Source: Sphingomonas sp. GC_Shp_5
GTDB taxonomy: Bacteria; Pseudomonadota; Alphaproteobacteria; Sphingomonadales; Sphingomonadaceae
Assembly (NCBI RefSeq): GCF_026540855.1
Contig: NZ_JALNUP010000005.1
Coordinates: 62,001 to 126,000, forward strand
DNA: 64,000 bases
Reading direction: 5' to 3'
A program made the translations under genes and the position numbers. A model generated the notes under the pieces. That model was not told where the DNA came from. It saw nothing but the letters and a program-made list of their open reading frames with translations, and searched no databases. This document shows, one piece after another, positions 34,880-44,620 of this stretch (position 1 is its first letter; every line of letters begins with the position of its first letter).

Positions 34880-36463
34880 ATGACCTCCACCACCGACATC
34901 CTCATCATCGGCTCCGGCGCCGCCGGCCTCACCGCGGCGCTCAACCTCGCGCCGCGCTTCAGGGTTACGGTGCTCGCCAAGGGTGCGCTCAACGAGGGGT
35001 CGACCGCCTGGGCGCAGGGCGGGATCGCCGCGGTGCTCGAGCCCGGCGACACCTTCGACAACCATGTCGAGGACACGATGATCGCCGGCGCCGGGCTCAA
35101 CGATCGCGCCATTGTCGAGATGGTGGTGGAAGGCGCCCCCGCCGCGATCGAGCGGTTGCGCCAGCTCGGCGTGCCGTTCGCGATGGAGGGCGACACGCTC
35201 CACCTCACCCGCGAGGGCGGGCATTCGCACCGCCGCATCGTCCATGTCGCCGACGCGACCGGCTGGGCCGTCCAGGAGGCGTTGCAGAAGGCGGCCGAGG
35301 CGCATCCCAACATCACCCTGGTGCCCAATCAGGTCGCGATCGACCTCGCCACCAGCCGCCACGAGCAGCGTTACTCGGGCGCCGGTAACGTCTGGGGCGT
35401 CTATGCGGTCGATCGCGACACCGGCAAGGTCAACCTCCACACCGCGCGCGCGACCGTGCTCGCCACCGGCGGCGCGGGGCGCACCTATCTGTTCTCGACC
35501 GCGCCGCGCGGCGCCACCGGCGACGGCATCGCCATGGCGTGGCGCGCCGGTGCGCGCGTCTCCAACATGGAGATGATGCAGTTCCACCCGACCTGCCTCT
35601 ACAATCTCGAGGTCAAGAACTTCCTGATCACCGAGGCGGTGCGCGGCGAAGGCGGGCGGCTGATCAATCCCGCGACCGGCAAGCGCTTCATGCCTTATTA
35701 CGACGCCGAGCGGCTCGAGCTCGCGCCGCGCGACGTGGTGGCGCGCGCGATCGACGCCGAGATCAAGCGCTACGGGCTCGACTATGTCCATCTCGACATC
35801 AGCCACCAGCCCGCCGATTTCATCCGCGGCCATTTCCCTAACATCCACGAGAAGTTGCTCGGGCTCGGCATCGACATGACCAGCCAGCCGATCCCGGTGG
35901 TGCCGGCGCAGCATTATACCTGCGGCGGCGTGGTGATCGATTCCGGCGGCCGCACCGATCTGCCTGGCCTTTATGCGGCGGGAGAGTGCACCGAGAGCGG
36001 TCTCCACGGCGCCAACCGCCTCGCCTCCAACTCCCTTCTCGAATGCTTCGTGTTCGGCGAGGCGGTGGCGACCAGCATCGCCGCGGCATGGGACGATCTG
36101 CCGCCGGTGCCGAGCATCCGGCCGTGGGACGAGAGCCGGGTCACCGATTCCGACGAGGAAGTGGTGATCAAGCAGAATTGGACCGAGATCCGCCGCTTCA
36201 TGTGGAATTACGTCGGCATCGTCCGCACCACCAAGCGGCTGGAGCGCGCGCAGCACCGCATCCAGATGCTCACCGAGGAAGTGGCGGATTATTACGGCCA
36301 TTTCCGCGTGACGCCGGACCTGATCGAGCTACGCAACCTGCTGCAGACCGCCGAACTGATCGTCCGCTCCGCGCTCCACCGCCACGAAAGCCGCGGGCTG
36401 CACTATACCCTGGATTATCCCGAGACACTGGCCGAGGCGGTCGACACGGTGCTGGTACCCTAG
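34880..36463 (+). CDS. nadB: L-aspartate oxidase
   Basis: The 527-aa flavoenzyme makes iminoaspartate, first step of NAD synthesis. FAD site: ILIIGSGAAGLTAAL; STAWAQGGIAAV; the active-site region REGGHSHRRIVHVADATG; substrate-binding QFHPTCLY; EAVRGEGGRLIN; and YTCGGV..YAAGECTESGLHGANRLASNSLLEC. The C-terminal helical domain follows (QNWTEIRRFMWNYVGIVRT). Size and motifs separate it from SdhA/FrdA. nadA and nadC are not adjacent. The ATG follows the divergent gap described above. Confidence 0.95.
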   Translation: MTSTTDILIIGSGAAGLTAALNLAPRFRVTVLAKGALNEGSTAWAQGGIAAVLEPGDTFDNHVEDTMIAGAGLNDRAIVEMVVEGAPAAIERLRQLGVPFAMEGDTLHLTREGGHSHRRIVHVADATGWAVQEALQKAAEAHPNITLVPNQVAIDLATSRHEQRYSGAGNVWGVYAVDRDTGKVNLHTARATVLATGGAGRTYLFSTAPRGATGDGIAMAWRAGARVSNMEMMQFHPTCLYNLEVKNFLITEAVRGEGGRLINPATGKRFMPYYDAERLELAPRDVVARAIDAEIKRYGLDYVHLDISHQPADFIRGHFPNIHEKLLGLGIDMTSQPIPVVPAQHYTCGGVVIDSGGRTDLPGLYAAGECTESGLHGANRLASNSLLECFVFGEAVATSIAAAWDDLPPVPSIRPWDESRVTDSDEEVVIKQNWTEIRRFMWNYVGIVRTTKRLERAQHRIQMLTEEVADYYGHFRVTPDLIELRNLLQTAELIVRSALHRHESRGLHYTLDYPETLAEAVDTVLVP

Positions 36464-36497
36464 CCGCTCGCCGGCGCTCGGCTTCGCCGGCGCTCGG

Positions 36498-36944
36498 CTA
36501 TGGCTTGGCGGCCTCCGGGCTGTTCGCCTGCAGATAGGCGATCACGTCCGCCCGATCGACGCCATTGGGCAGCCCGGGGAACAGCATCTGCGTCCCCGGC
36601 GCGAACCGCTGCGGGCTGCGCAGCCAGGCATCGAGCTTGTCCGGGGTCCAATTGCCCGGCACCTTGAGCAACGCCGCCGAATAGCTGTAGCGACCGCTGC
36701 CATGCGCGATGCGCCGGCCGACCACCCCATGCAACGCCGGCCCGTCGCGATCCCCGGCGCCGTCACCGATGGTGTGGCAGGCCGCACATTGCCGGAACAG
36801 CAATGCGCCCACGGCGGCATCGGCGCTGGCCAGTCGCTGGGCGAGCGGCGCCCGCGCCCGATCGTCGCTGCGCCGACCACTGGGGGCCGGGCTCGAACAG
36901 GCGGCGACCAGCCCCGCCAGCAGCACCGCCGCGCCGGCCTTCAA
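36498..36944 (-). CDS. c-type cytochrome lipoprotein
   Basis: The 148-aa precursor starts with TTG inside the stop codon of the upstream ThDP enzyme gene (TTGA), so it is translated by coupling. It has a lipoprotein signal (VLLAGLVAACSS, lipobox Cys16), a haem-binding CAACH at residues 53-57 and a distal Met in TQMLFPGL, the class I cytochrome c layout with GPALHGVVGR. Electron carrier in the periplasm, tethered to a membrane. Its pairing with the preceding enzyme is unusual; see findings. Confidence 0.88.
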   Translation of the reverse strand: MKAGAAVLLAGLVAACSSPAPSGRRSDDRARAPLAQRLASADAAVGALLFRQCAACHTIGDGAGDRDGPALHGVVGRRIAHGSGRYSYSAALLKVPGNWTPDKLDAWLRSPQRFAPGTQMLFPGLPNGVDRADVIAYLQANSPEAAKP

Positions 36945-38725
36945 CCCGTCACTTCCTTGATCAGCTGCCGCGCGGTGTCGGCGATTACCTGCCCGGCAGC
37001 GCGATCGCCCTTGGCCATCGACGACAGGAAGCCCTTGGCCTCGGCGAGGGTGACGTGCGGCGGCAGCGGCGCCACCGAGGGATCGGTCTTCACCTCGAGG
37101 ATCACCGGGCGATCGGATGCGAGCGCGTCTGCCCAGGCACCGGCGAGCGCGTCGGGCGTGTCGACATAGATGCCCTTCAGCCCGATCAGCTCGGCGAACT
37201 TGGCATAAGGCACGTTGGGCAGCGCCTGGGTGGTCTCGAATCGCGGGTTGCCCTCCATGATCCGCTGTTCCCAGGTCACCTCGTTGAGATCCTCGTTGTT
37301 GAACACGCAGACGATGAACCGCGGATCGGCCCAGCGCTGCCAGTATTTCTGCACAGTGATCATCTCGGCGAGGTTGTTCATCTGCATCGCGCCATCGCCG
37401 ACCAGCGCCACCACCGGCCGCTCGGGATAGGCGAACTTCGCCGCGATCGCATAGGGCACCGCCGCGCCCATCGAGGCGAGCCCGCCCGACAAGGACGAGC
37501 GCTGGCCCTGCTTGAGCTTGAAATCACGCGCATACCAATTGGCGCAACTGCCGGAATCGGAGGTGACGATGGCATCGGCGGGCAATTGCGGCGACATCTC
37601 CCATACCACCCGCTGTGGGTTGACCGGATGCGCCTCGGCATGCGCGCGCCGCTCGAGCGTTTGCCACCAGTCGGCGACGCCCGCCTCGATCTCCTCGCGC
37701 CAGCCGCGATCCGCCTTGGTGTGGAGCAGCGGCAACAGCGCCTCCAGCGTCTCCTTCGCCCCGCCATGGAGGTTGACCTCGGTCGGGTAGCGCAGGCCGA
37801 GCATGCCGGCGTCGATGTCGATCTGCACCGCGCGGCACTTGCCGTCGGCGGGAAGGAACTCGGCCCAGGGGAAGCCGGTGCCGATCATCAGCAGCGTGTC
37901 GCAGCCCTGCATCAGGTCCCAGCTCGGCTTGGTGCCGAGCAGGCCGATCGCGCCGGTCACCCCCGGCACGTCGTCGCCGAGCACGTCCTTGCCGAGCAGC
38001 GCCTTGGCGATGCCCGCGCCGAGCCGCTCGGCAACCTCGACCACCGCCGCCGCGCCCGCGCGCGCGCCGGCGCCGATCAGGATCGCGACCTTTTCGCCGG
38101 CATTGAGCAGTTCGGCGGCGCGGGCGAGATCGGCCGGCTGCGGCACGACCAGCGGCCGCGTGTAGCCGGTCCCTGAGCGGGTGAAGCCATGCTGCACCGG
38201 CGGCTCCTGATAGGGCTCGTCCTGCACGTCCTTGGGCAGCACCACCACGCCGACGCCGTTGCCGGCAGTGGCGATGCGGATGCCGCGATCGGTGACGTGG
38301 CGGATCTGCGCCGGCGCGGTCACCTCCTGGACGTAATCGGCGACGTCGGCGAAAATCCGGTCGAGGTTGAGCTCCTGCTGATAGCTGGCGCCGCGCACCG
38401 TCGTCTCGGCCTGACCGGCGATCGCGAACACCGGCGCGTGATCGAGCTTGGCATCGTAGAGCCCGGTGAGCAGATGGGTCGCGCCGGGGCCGCCGGTCGA
38501 CAGGCACACGCCGAGCTCGCCGGTGAATTTGGCATGCGCGGTTGCCATGAATGCCGCCATTTCCTCGTGGCGGACCTGGATGAAGTCGATGCCCTCACCG
38601 TTCTTCTCGGCACGCTGCAGCGCGCCGAGCACGCCGTTGATGCCATCGCCCGAATAACCGAAGATGCGGGTGACGCCCCAGGCTTTCAGCCGCGCCACGA
38701 AAAAGTCGCTGGTCTGCTCAGCCAT
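36941..38725 (-). CDS. ThDP-dependent PoxB/acetolactate synthase-like enzyme
   Basis: The 594-aa protein has the three-domain ThDP layout. N-terminal: FGYSGDGINGVLGAL, catalytic Glu in VRHEEMAAFMA, STGGPGATHLLTGLYDA. Middle: a FAD/nucleotide domain (GAGARAGAAAVVEVAERLGA). C-terminal ThDP-Mg site: VALVGDGAMQMNNLAEM ... FNNEDLNEVTWEQR. The sequence is closest in style to pyruvate oxidase (PoxB) and related enzymes, although an acetolactate synthase or a decarboxylase cannot be excluded. The start MAEQTSDF was chosen over a 22-codon extension. It overlaps the cytochrome gene by 4 bp. Confidence 0.85.
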   Translation of the reverse strand: MAEQTSDFFVARLKAWGVTRIFGYSGDGINGVLGALQRAEKNGEGIDFIQVRHEEMAAFMATAHAKFTGELGVCLSTGGPGATHLLTGLYDAKLDHAPVFAIAGQAETTVRGASYQQELNLDRIFADVADYVQEVTAPAQIRHVTDRGIRIATAGNGVGVVVLPKDVQDEPYQEPPVQHGFTRSGTGYTRPLVVPQPADLARAAELLNAGEKVAILIGAGARAGAAAVVEVAERLGAGIAKALLGKDVLGDDVPGVTGAIGLLGTKPSWDLMQGCDTLLMIGTGFPWAEFLPADGKCRAVQIDIDAGMLGLRYPTEVNLHGGAKETLEALLPLLHTKADRGWREEIEAGVADWWQTLERRAHAEAHPVNPQRVVWEMSPQLPADAIVTSDSGSCANWYARDFKLKQGQRSSLSGGLASMGAAVPYAIAAKFAYPERPVVALVGDGAMQMNNLAEMITVQKYWQRWADPRFIVCVFNNEDLNEVTWEQRIMEGNPRFETTQALPNVPYAKFAELIGLKGIYVDTPDALAGAWADALASDRPVILEVKTDPSVAPLPPHVTLAEAKGFLSSMAKGDRAAGQVIADTARQLIKEVTG

Positions 38726-38859
38726 GTCGCTATCCTTCGAAATAGAGGTTTGCGCGTTCAACGGCGCCGGCGCCGCAATGTTGCGCCGCACCCCCGCGCA
38801 ACTCGCCGCGTGTCAGCCGCGGTTCATCGCAGCGCGTCTATGTCTCTGTTTCGTCCGAT

Positions 38860-38879
38860 GAATCAGCAGCTAATGATTC
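38860..38879. promoter_or_regulatory. Perfect 6+6 palindrome before the beta-lactamase gene
   Basis: GAATCA-N8-TGATTC (38860-38879) is a perfect inverted repeat 31 bp upstream of the beta-lactamase start, in the 185-bp gap shared with the divergent ThDP-enzyme gene. It looks like an operator for a dimeric regulator, which is not identified here. Confidence 0.5.
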
Positions 38880-38910
38880 GAGCCTTGGGTAGCGGGGCGT
38901 TTACCACAGC

Positions 38911-40017
38911 ATGAACACCGGCCGATTGGTCCGATTGATCGCCGTTACCGGCAGCGTCGCCGCCTTGGCAGCTTGCGGCTCCACGTCGCGGCCCGGCGCC
39001 AGCGGCGTCGCGCCCACGGTGCCACCGCCGGTGGGCGTCTCGATCCCCGTGCCCGCCGCCGCCCCGCCCGCGCGCCACGCGGCGCCACCGCAGCTCACCG
39101 GCGCGATCGACGGCATCGCGCGCAATTTCGAGGGCAAGTTCGGCATTGCCATCCGCGCGGTGGACGAGGGCTGGACCGTCACCTCGCCCGGCGCGCGCAC
39201 CCGCCTGCCCCAGCAATCGGTGAGCAAGCTCTGGGTCGCGCTGACGCTGATGGACCTGCGCGACCAAGGCAAGGCCAAGCTCGATGACCCGATCCTCGTC
39301 CGCCCCGAGGATCTCACCCTGTTCCACCAGCCGATCGCGATGCTGGTGAAGGGTGCCGGCTACCAGACGACCGTCGGCGATCTGCTCACCCGCGCGCTGA
39401 CGCACAGCGACAACACCGCCAACGATCGCCTGCTCACCTATGTCGGCGGCCCGCGCGCGGTGCGCGCGATGATCGAGCGCAAGCAATTGGGCGACATCCG
39501 CTTCGGTCCCGGCGAGCGCTTGCTCCAGTCGAAGACCGCGGGGCTGACCTGGAACCAGTCATATGCCGCCGGCGGTGCCTTCGAGGCGGCACGGTCGCGG
39601 CTGGCGCCAGAAGCGCGCACCGCGGCGCTCGACGCCTATATTGCCGATCCGCCGGACGGCGCCGCGCCGATCGCCATTGCCGATTCGATCGCGCGGCTCG
39701 CGCGCGGCGAACTGCTTTCGGAAACCTCCACCCGCATCCTGATCGACACCATGGGTGCCTCGGTCACCGGCCGCGCCCGCCTGCGCGCCGCGCTGCCAGC
39801 AGGTTGGACGATCGCGCACAAGACCGGCACCGGCCAGGATCTCGGCGGCCGCAACGCCGGGTTCAACGATGTCGGGCTGCTCACCTGCCCGGATGGCCGC
39901 CGCTATGCGATCGCGGTGATGATCGGCGACACCCAGCGCTCGATGCGCGAGCGCCAGGAGCTGATCCAGTCGGTCGCCGCCGCGGTCGCGAGCTATGTGG
40001 GGTCGTCGCGCGGGTAA
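38911..40017 (+). CDS. Class A beta-lactamase (lipoprotein)
   Basis: The 368-aa precursor has a lipobox (SVAALAAC, Cys22) and a Pro/Ala-rich linker to residue 60. The catalytic motifs are present: Ser103-Val-Ser-Lys106 (QQSVSKLW), Ser166-Asp-Asn168 (THSDNTAND), Glu202 (GPGERLLQ) and Lys304-Thr-Gly (IAHKTGTG). Counted from SDN, Glu202 falls at the class A Glu166 position, but the usual Asn four residues later is Gln206. Hydrolysis of penicillins or cephalosporins is likely; the spectrum is unknown. A palindrome sits 31 bp upstream. No ampR/blaR regulator is adjacent. Confidence 0.88.
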   Translation: MNTGRLVRLIAVTGSVAALAACGSTSRPGASGVAPTVPPPVGVSIPVPAAAPPARHAAPPQLTGAIDGIARNFEGKFGIAIRAVDEGWTVTSPGARTRLPQQSVSKLWVALTLMDLRDQGKAKLDDPILVRPEDLTLFHQPIAMLVKGAGYQTTVGDLLTRALTHSDNTANDRLLTYVGGPRAVRAMIERKQLGDIRFGPGERLLQSKTAGLTWNQSYAAGGAFEAARSRLAPEARTAALDAYIADPPDGAAPIAIADSIARLARGELLSETSTRILIDTMGASVTGRARLRAALPAGWTIAHKTGTGQDLGGRNAGFNDVGLLTCPDGRRYAIAVMIGDTQRSMRERQELIQSVAAAVASYVGSSRG

Positions 40018-40027
40018 GTTCCTACGA

Positions 40028-40092
40028 CCGTTCGCCCTGGGCCTGTCGAAGGGCATGAGTCTCATCGTGCTTCGACAAGCTCAGCACGAACG
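40028..40092. repeat. Paired inverted repeat, CTTCGACAAGCTCAG family
   Basis: Left arm CCGTTCGCCCTGGGCCTGTC (followed by GAAGGGC) and right arm GTGCTTCGACAAGCTCAGCA (followed by CGAACGG) are inverted. This is the widespread dispersed palindromic element found in many sphingomonad intergenic regions. It lies just after the beta-lactamase stop. Confidence 0.8.
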
Positions 40093-40225
40093 GGGGTAAA
40101 GGTGCCCGTCGCACGGTACCAATAGGGAGGGAAGTGTCGCGGCCGGGGCACACCGCCGCCACATTCCTGCCGCAAGAGTTGATTGTCTTGGTGCCCCCCG
40201 CCTGATCCGCTACACGCCGATCACG

Positions 40226-42979
40226 ATGCCCCATCTCTATCTCGTCGACGGCTCCGGCTATATTTTCCGGGCCTATCATCGCCTGCCGCCGCTCACCAAC
40301 AAGCATGGCGAGCCGGTGGGTGCGGTCTATGGCTATACCACCATGCTCTGGCGGCTCGCCGACGACCTGCACAAGGCCGAGGGGCCGACCCATATGGCGG
40401 TGATCCTCGACAAATCGTCGAGCACCTTCCGCAACCAGATGTACGATCAGTACAAGGCGCAGCGGCCCCCGCCCCCCGAAGACCTCAAGCCGCAATTCCC
40501 GATGATCCGCGACGCCACCCGCGCCTTCTCGCTGCCGTGCATCGAGGAGGAAGGCTGGGAAGCGGACGATCTGATCGCGAGCTATGCCAAGGCGGCGCTT
40601 GCGCAGGGCTGGCAGGTGACGATCGTCTCGTCCGACAAGGATCTGATGCAGCTGATCGAGCCCGGGCTCGACATGCTCGACACCATGAACAACCGCCGCC
40701 TCAGCGACGAGGCGGTGATCGAGAAGTTCGGCGTGCCGCCCAAGCAATTGGGCGAGGTGCTCGCGCTGATGGGCGATTCGGTCGACAACGTTCCCGGCGT
40801 CCCCGGCGTCGGGCCCAAGACCGCGGCCAAGCTGATCCTCGAGCATGGCGACGTCGAAGGCGTGCTCGCCGCCGCGCCCGAGATGAAGAAGGGCAAGCTG
40901 CGCGACAATCTGATCGAGCATGCCGAGATGGCGCGCCTGTCGCGCAAGCTGGTGACGCTCGCCTGCGATATCCCGCTCGAGCATCCGCTCGAGGAGCTGG
41001 GTCTGCAGGGCATTCCCGATGCGCCGTTGCGCGCCTTTCTCGAGCATCACGGCTTCAAGTCGCTGCTCGCGCGGCTCGGCCAGGTCGCCGACGCGCCGAC
41101 GCCCGAGCCGGCCTCGGTGCCGTTCGCCGAGGATCCGCCGTGCGACCACGACGGCTATGAGACGGTGGTCGACGCCGACACGCTGTCCCGCTGGATCGCC
41201 GAGGCGCGCCACCAAGGCTGGCTCGCGATCGACACCGAGACCACCGGCACCGATGCCACCCGCGCCGACCTCGTCGGGATCAGCCTGGCGCTGAGGCCCA
41301 ACCGCGCCTGCTACATCCCGCTCGGCCATGGCACCACCGACCTGCTCGCCGAGAGCCCGGTGCAGATCGACCGCGCCGCGGCGCTGGCGCTGCTCAAGCC
41401 ATTGTTCGAGGATCCGGCGGTGCTCAAGATCGGGCACAACCTCAAGTTCGACATGATCATGCTCGGCCTCGCCGGCATCGACGTGGCGCCGCACGACGAC
41501 ACGATCGTGATGAGCTTCGATCTCGACGCCGGGCTTCACGGCCATGGCATGGACGAGCTCGCCGCCACCCATCTGTCGCACAGCTGCATCGCCTTCAAGG
41601 ACGTGGTCGGCACCGGCAAGTCACAGCGCGGCTTCCACGAGATCGATCTCAAATCCGCCACCCGCTATGCGGCCGAAGACGCCGACGTCACTTACCGGCT
41701 GTGGAAGCGGTTCAAGGCGCGGCTGCCCGCCGAGGGCTCGACCCGCGTTTACGAGATGGTCGATCGCCCGCTGGTGCCGGTGATCGCGCGGATGGAAACG
41801 CGCGGGATCAAGGTCGATCGCGAGCGTCTGTCAGGCCTGTCGGCGGAGTTCAGCGGCCAGATCGTGGGGCTCGAGACGGTGATCCACGGCCTCGCCGGGA
41901 CGCCGTTCACGATCGGCAGCCCCAAGCAATTGGGCGACGTATTGTTCGAGCAGATGGGCATCAAGGGCGGCCGCAAGGGCAAGTCCGGCGTCTATTCCAC
42001 CGACGTCACCGAGCTCGAGCGGATCGCCGCCGACAAGGATTCACCCGGTGCCGAGATCGCCGCGCGGGTGCTCGACTGGCGCCAGCTGACCAAGCTCAAG
42101 AACACCTATACCGACGCGCTGCAGAACGAGATCAACCCGCGCACCGGCCGCGTCCACACCTCTTATTCGCTGACTGGCGCCCAGACCGGGCGGCTGTCGT
42201 CGACCGAACCTAATCTCCAGAATATCCCGATCCGCAGCGAAGTGGGCCGCCAGATCCGCGACGCGTTCGTCGCCGAGCCGGGCAACGTCATCCTCGCCGC
42301 CGATTATTCGCAGATCGAGCTGCGGCTCGCCGCGCATATGGCCGACGTGCCGCAGCTCAAGGAAGCCTTCGCGCGCGGCGACGACATCCACAGCATGACC
42401 GCGCAGGAATTGTTCGGCGAGGTGACCCGCGACACGCGGGCGAGCGCCAAGACGATTAATTTCGCGATCCTCTACGGGATCAGCCGCTGGGGCCTCGCAG
42501 GCCGGCTCGACATCGCTGCCGACCAGGCCCAGGCGATGATCGACCGCTATTTCGAGCGCTTCCCCGGCATCAACAACTATATCGCCGAGACCACGCAGAG
42601 CGTGCGCGAGCGCGGCTTCACGACGACGCTGTTCGGGCGCAAGACCCACTTCCCGCGAATCAAGAGCAAGGTCCAGCACGAGCGCCAGGGTGCCGAGCGC
42701 GCCGCGATCAACGCACCGATCCAGGGCACGTCCGCGGACATCATCAAGCGCGCAATGGTGCGGATGGAGCCGGCGCTGCTCGCCGCCGGGCTGCCGAACG
42801 TGAAGATGCTGCTCCAGGTTCACGACGAACTGGTGTTCGAACTGCCCGAGGGCGACGTCGCCGCGGCGCGGCCGGTGATCGAGCGGGTGATGGCGACCGC
42901 TGCCGAGCCCGCGGTGGTGCTCGACGTGCCGCTCGCGATCGAGATCGGCACCGGGATCAGCTGGGGAGCGGCGCATTGA
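40226..42979 (+). CDS. polA: DNA polymerase I
   Basis: The 917-aa polymerase has all three domains. The 5'-nuclease comes first (LYLVDGSGYIFRAYH, SDKDLMQLI, GDSVDNVPGVPGVGPKTAAKLI). The 3'-5' exonuclease is intact (AIDTETTGTD, IGHNLKFD, YAAEDADVTYRL). The polymerase shows motif A (ILAADYSQIELRLAAHM), motif B (RASAKTINFAILYGIS) and motif C (LLQVHDELVFE). It fills Okazaki gaps and repairs DNA. The start is the ATG before the conserved first strand. Confidence 0.97.
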   Translation: MPHLYLVDGSGYIFRAYHRLPPLTNKHGEPVGAVYGYTTMLWRLADDLHKAEGPTHMAVILDKSSSTFRNQMYDQYKAQRPPPPEDLKPQFPMIRDATRAFSLPCIEEEGWEADDLIASYAKAALAQGWQVTIVSSDKDLMQLIEPGLDMLDTMNNRRLSDEAVIEKFGVPPKQLGEVLALMGDSVDNVPGVPGVGPKTAAKLILEHGDVEGVLAAAPEMKKGKLRDNLIEHAEMARLSRKLVTLACDIPLEHPLEELGLQGIPDAPLRAFLEHHGFKSLLARLGQVADAPTPEPASVPFAEDPPCDHDGYETVVDADTLSRWIAEARHQGWLAIDTETTGTDATRADLVGISLALRPNRACYIPLGHGTTDLLAESPVQIDRAAALALLKPLFEDPAVLKIGHNLKFDMIMLGLAGIDVAPHDDTIVMSFDLDAGLHGHGMDELAATHLSHSCIAFKDVVGTGKSQRGFHEIDLKSATRYAAEDADVTYRLWKRFKARLPAEGSTRVYEMVDRPLVPVIARMETRGIKVDRERLSGLSAEFSGQIVGLETVIHGLAGTPFTIGSPKQLGDVLFEQMGIKGGRKGKSGVYSTDVTELERIAADKDSPGAEIAARVLDWRQLTKLKNTYTDALQNEINPRTGRVHTSYSLTGAQTGRLSSTEPNLQNIPIRSEVGRQIRDAFVAEPGNVILAADYSQIELRLAAHMADVPQLKEAFARGDDIHSMTAQELFGEVTRDTRASAKTINFAILYGISRWGLAGRLDIAADQAQAMIDRYFERFPGINNYIAETTQSVRERGFTTTLFGRKTHFPRIKSKVQHERQGAERAAINAPIQGTSADIIKRAMVRMEPALLAAGLPNVKMLLQVHDELVFELPEGDVAAARPVIERVMATAAEPAVVLDVPLAIEIGTGISWGAAH

Positions 42980-43088
42980 CCGCGCCCCGGTCACGCTCAC
43001 CCTTGCGCGACTCGGCCGCTCCCTCCCGCCTCCAGGCGGCGAGGGCCGAGCCGGCCCGGCCGGCGAACGGCGAAGGTGAGCGCGCCGC

Positions 43089-44606
43089 ATGACCGCCGCC
43101 ACCAAGGACATCGATACCCTCGCCAAGGGCGGCCGCACCAATATCGCCGGTTTCGTGCTGCGCCTCGCCGCGCGCATCCCGTTCCTGTTCATCGCCGGCC
43201 GGCTGTATGGCGCCGATCTCGTCGGCCGTTTCGCGCTCGCGGTGGTGGTGGTCGAGCTGGCCGCGCTGCTCGCGACGCTCGGCCTCAAGCGCGGGCTCGC
43301 CCAGGCGCTGAGCAGCTCGGAGCGCCCGCACGTTTGCGTCGTCTGGGATGCGCTCGCGGTCGCCTTCATCGCCTCGATCGTCGCCAGCAGTGTGCTGATC
43401 GCCTTTCCTGAGGTGATGTACGCCAACTCCCAGGTCACCGGGCTCGATCGCTTCTTCCCATGCATCATCGTCGCGGTCGCCTGGTCCGACGTCAGCCTCG
43501 CCGCGCTCGCCTATCGGCTCAACGTCAAGGCCGCGGTGACGGCGCGCGCGGTGGTGGAGCCGTGGACGATCTCGATCGCCGCTTATGTGTTCTCCTTCTT
43601 CACCATCAAGGACGGGCTGGTCCTCTCCTATGTCGCCTCGATGGTGGCGGCGCTGATCGCGAGCATGGTGCCGTTCCTCAGGAGCTACGGCCTGCCGCGC
43701 GGCTGGTCGCCCAATCTCGGCGGGCTGTTCGCGCTCGCGCGCGCCAATGCGCCGCTCGCCGGCGCCGACGCGCTCGAATGGGGCAGCCGCAACGTCGATC
43801 GCTTCATCCTCGGCGTGATGTTCGAGCCCAAGATCGTCGGCATCTATTACATGGCGCAGCAGGTCGCGTCGCTGCCGCAGAAGCTCAAGACCAGCTTCGA
43901 TCCGATCCTGGGGCCCGTGATCACCCAGAGCCTCGCGGTCAACGATCGCCTCGCGATCGCTAACCAGGTCCGCCAGGTGGCGTTCTGGATCATGGCCGCG
44001 CAGGGCGGGCTTGCCCTGATGGGCTCGATCCCCGGCGAGGCGGTGATGGGCGTGGTCGGCCCGCAGTTCGTTGCCGGTGCCGCGGCACTCGGCTTCCTGC
44101 TCACCGCCGAGGTGCTCGCCTCCACCGGCGCAGTGTGCGAATCGGCGCTGGTCTATACCGCGCGGCACCGCAATCTGGTCATCTCGGTGGTGATGCTCTG
44201 CGTCCAGATCGGGCTCAGCCTGGCGCTGATCCTGCTCATGCGCCGGCTCGGCTGGCCGACCAACTATCAGGCGGCAGGACCGGCGATCGCACTGATGCTC
44301 AGCGTCGGCCTTACCTCGGTGATCAAGGCGCGGCTGCTCAGCCGCATCCTCGCCGCGCCGGTATCGCCGTGGCGCTGGCCGCTGATCGGCGCCGCGGCGG
44401 CGGCGATCGTGGTCGGTTCGCTGTTCACTGCCTTGCCGCACCGGCTGGAATGGGCCGAGCTGCTGCTCGGCGAGCCGGCGATCGCCTGCACCTATCTGTT
44501 CATCCTGTGGAAGTGGGCATTCGGCCCGGCCGATCGCGCGCTGTTCGGCAAGATGCCACGCGCGGAGGAAGCGACGCTGCCCAACGTCGGCTCGCCGGTC
44601 GGCTGA
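43089..44606 (+). CDS. Polysaccharide biosynthesis flippase (Wzx/MurJ-like)
   Basis: The 505-aa membrane protein has about 12 to 14 hydrophobic helices and the MOP-type features of polysaccharide exporters: [28 protein letters not shown] at the start, [15 protein letters not shown], and a second half with [11 protein letters not shown] and GPVITQSLA. It likely flips a lipid-linked oligosaccharide. No glycosyltransferase genes surround it, so its glycan is unknown. A palindromic stretch (about 42990-43083) separates it from polA. Confidence 0.85.
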   Translation: MTAATKDIDTLAKGGRTNIAGFVLRLAARIPFLFIAGRLYGADLVGRFALAVVVVELAALLATLGLKRGLAQALSSSERPHVCVVWDALAVAFIASIVASSVLIAFPEVMYANSQVTGLDRFFPCIIVAVAWSDVSLAALAYRLNVKAAVTARAVVEPWTISIAAYVFSFFTIKDGLVLSYVASMVAALIASMVPFLRSYGLPRGWSPNLGGLFALARANAPLAGADALEWGSRNVDRFILGVMFEPKIVGIYYMAQQVASLPQKLKTSFDPILGPVITQSLAVNDRLAIANQVRQVAFWIMAAQGGLALMGSIPGEAVMGVVGPQFVAGAAALGFLLTAEVLASTGAVCESALVYTARHRNLVISVVMLCVQIGLSLALILLMRRLGWPTNYQAAGPAIALMLSVGLTSVIKARLLSRILAAPVSPWRWPLIGAAAAAIVVGSLFTALPHRLEWAELLLGEPAIACTYLFILWKWAFGPADRALFGKMPRAEEATLPNVGSPVG

Positions 44607-44620
44607 GCCGGACTACACCC

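Noticed and set aside
36464..36497. Direct repeat CGCCGGCGCTCGGCT between nadB and the cytochrome gene.
   Set aside because: It is a 15-bp tandem pair with no further structure and is likely chance or a small duplication.
42990..43083. Loose inverted repeat (TCACGCTCACCCTTGCGC ... CGAAGGTGAGCGCG) between polA and the flippase gene as a new repeat family.
   Set aside because: The arms are imperfect and no second copy was seen in the window; it may be a decayed palindromic element.
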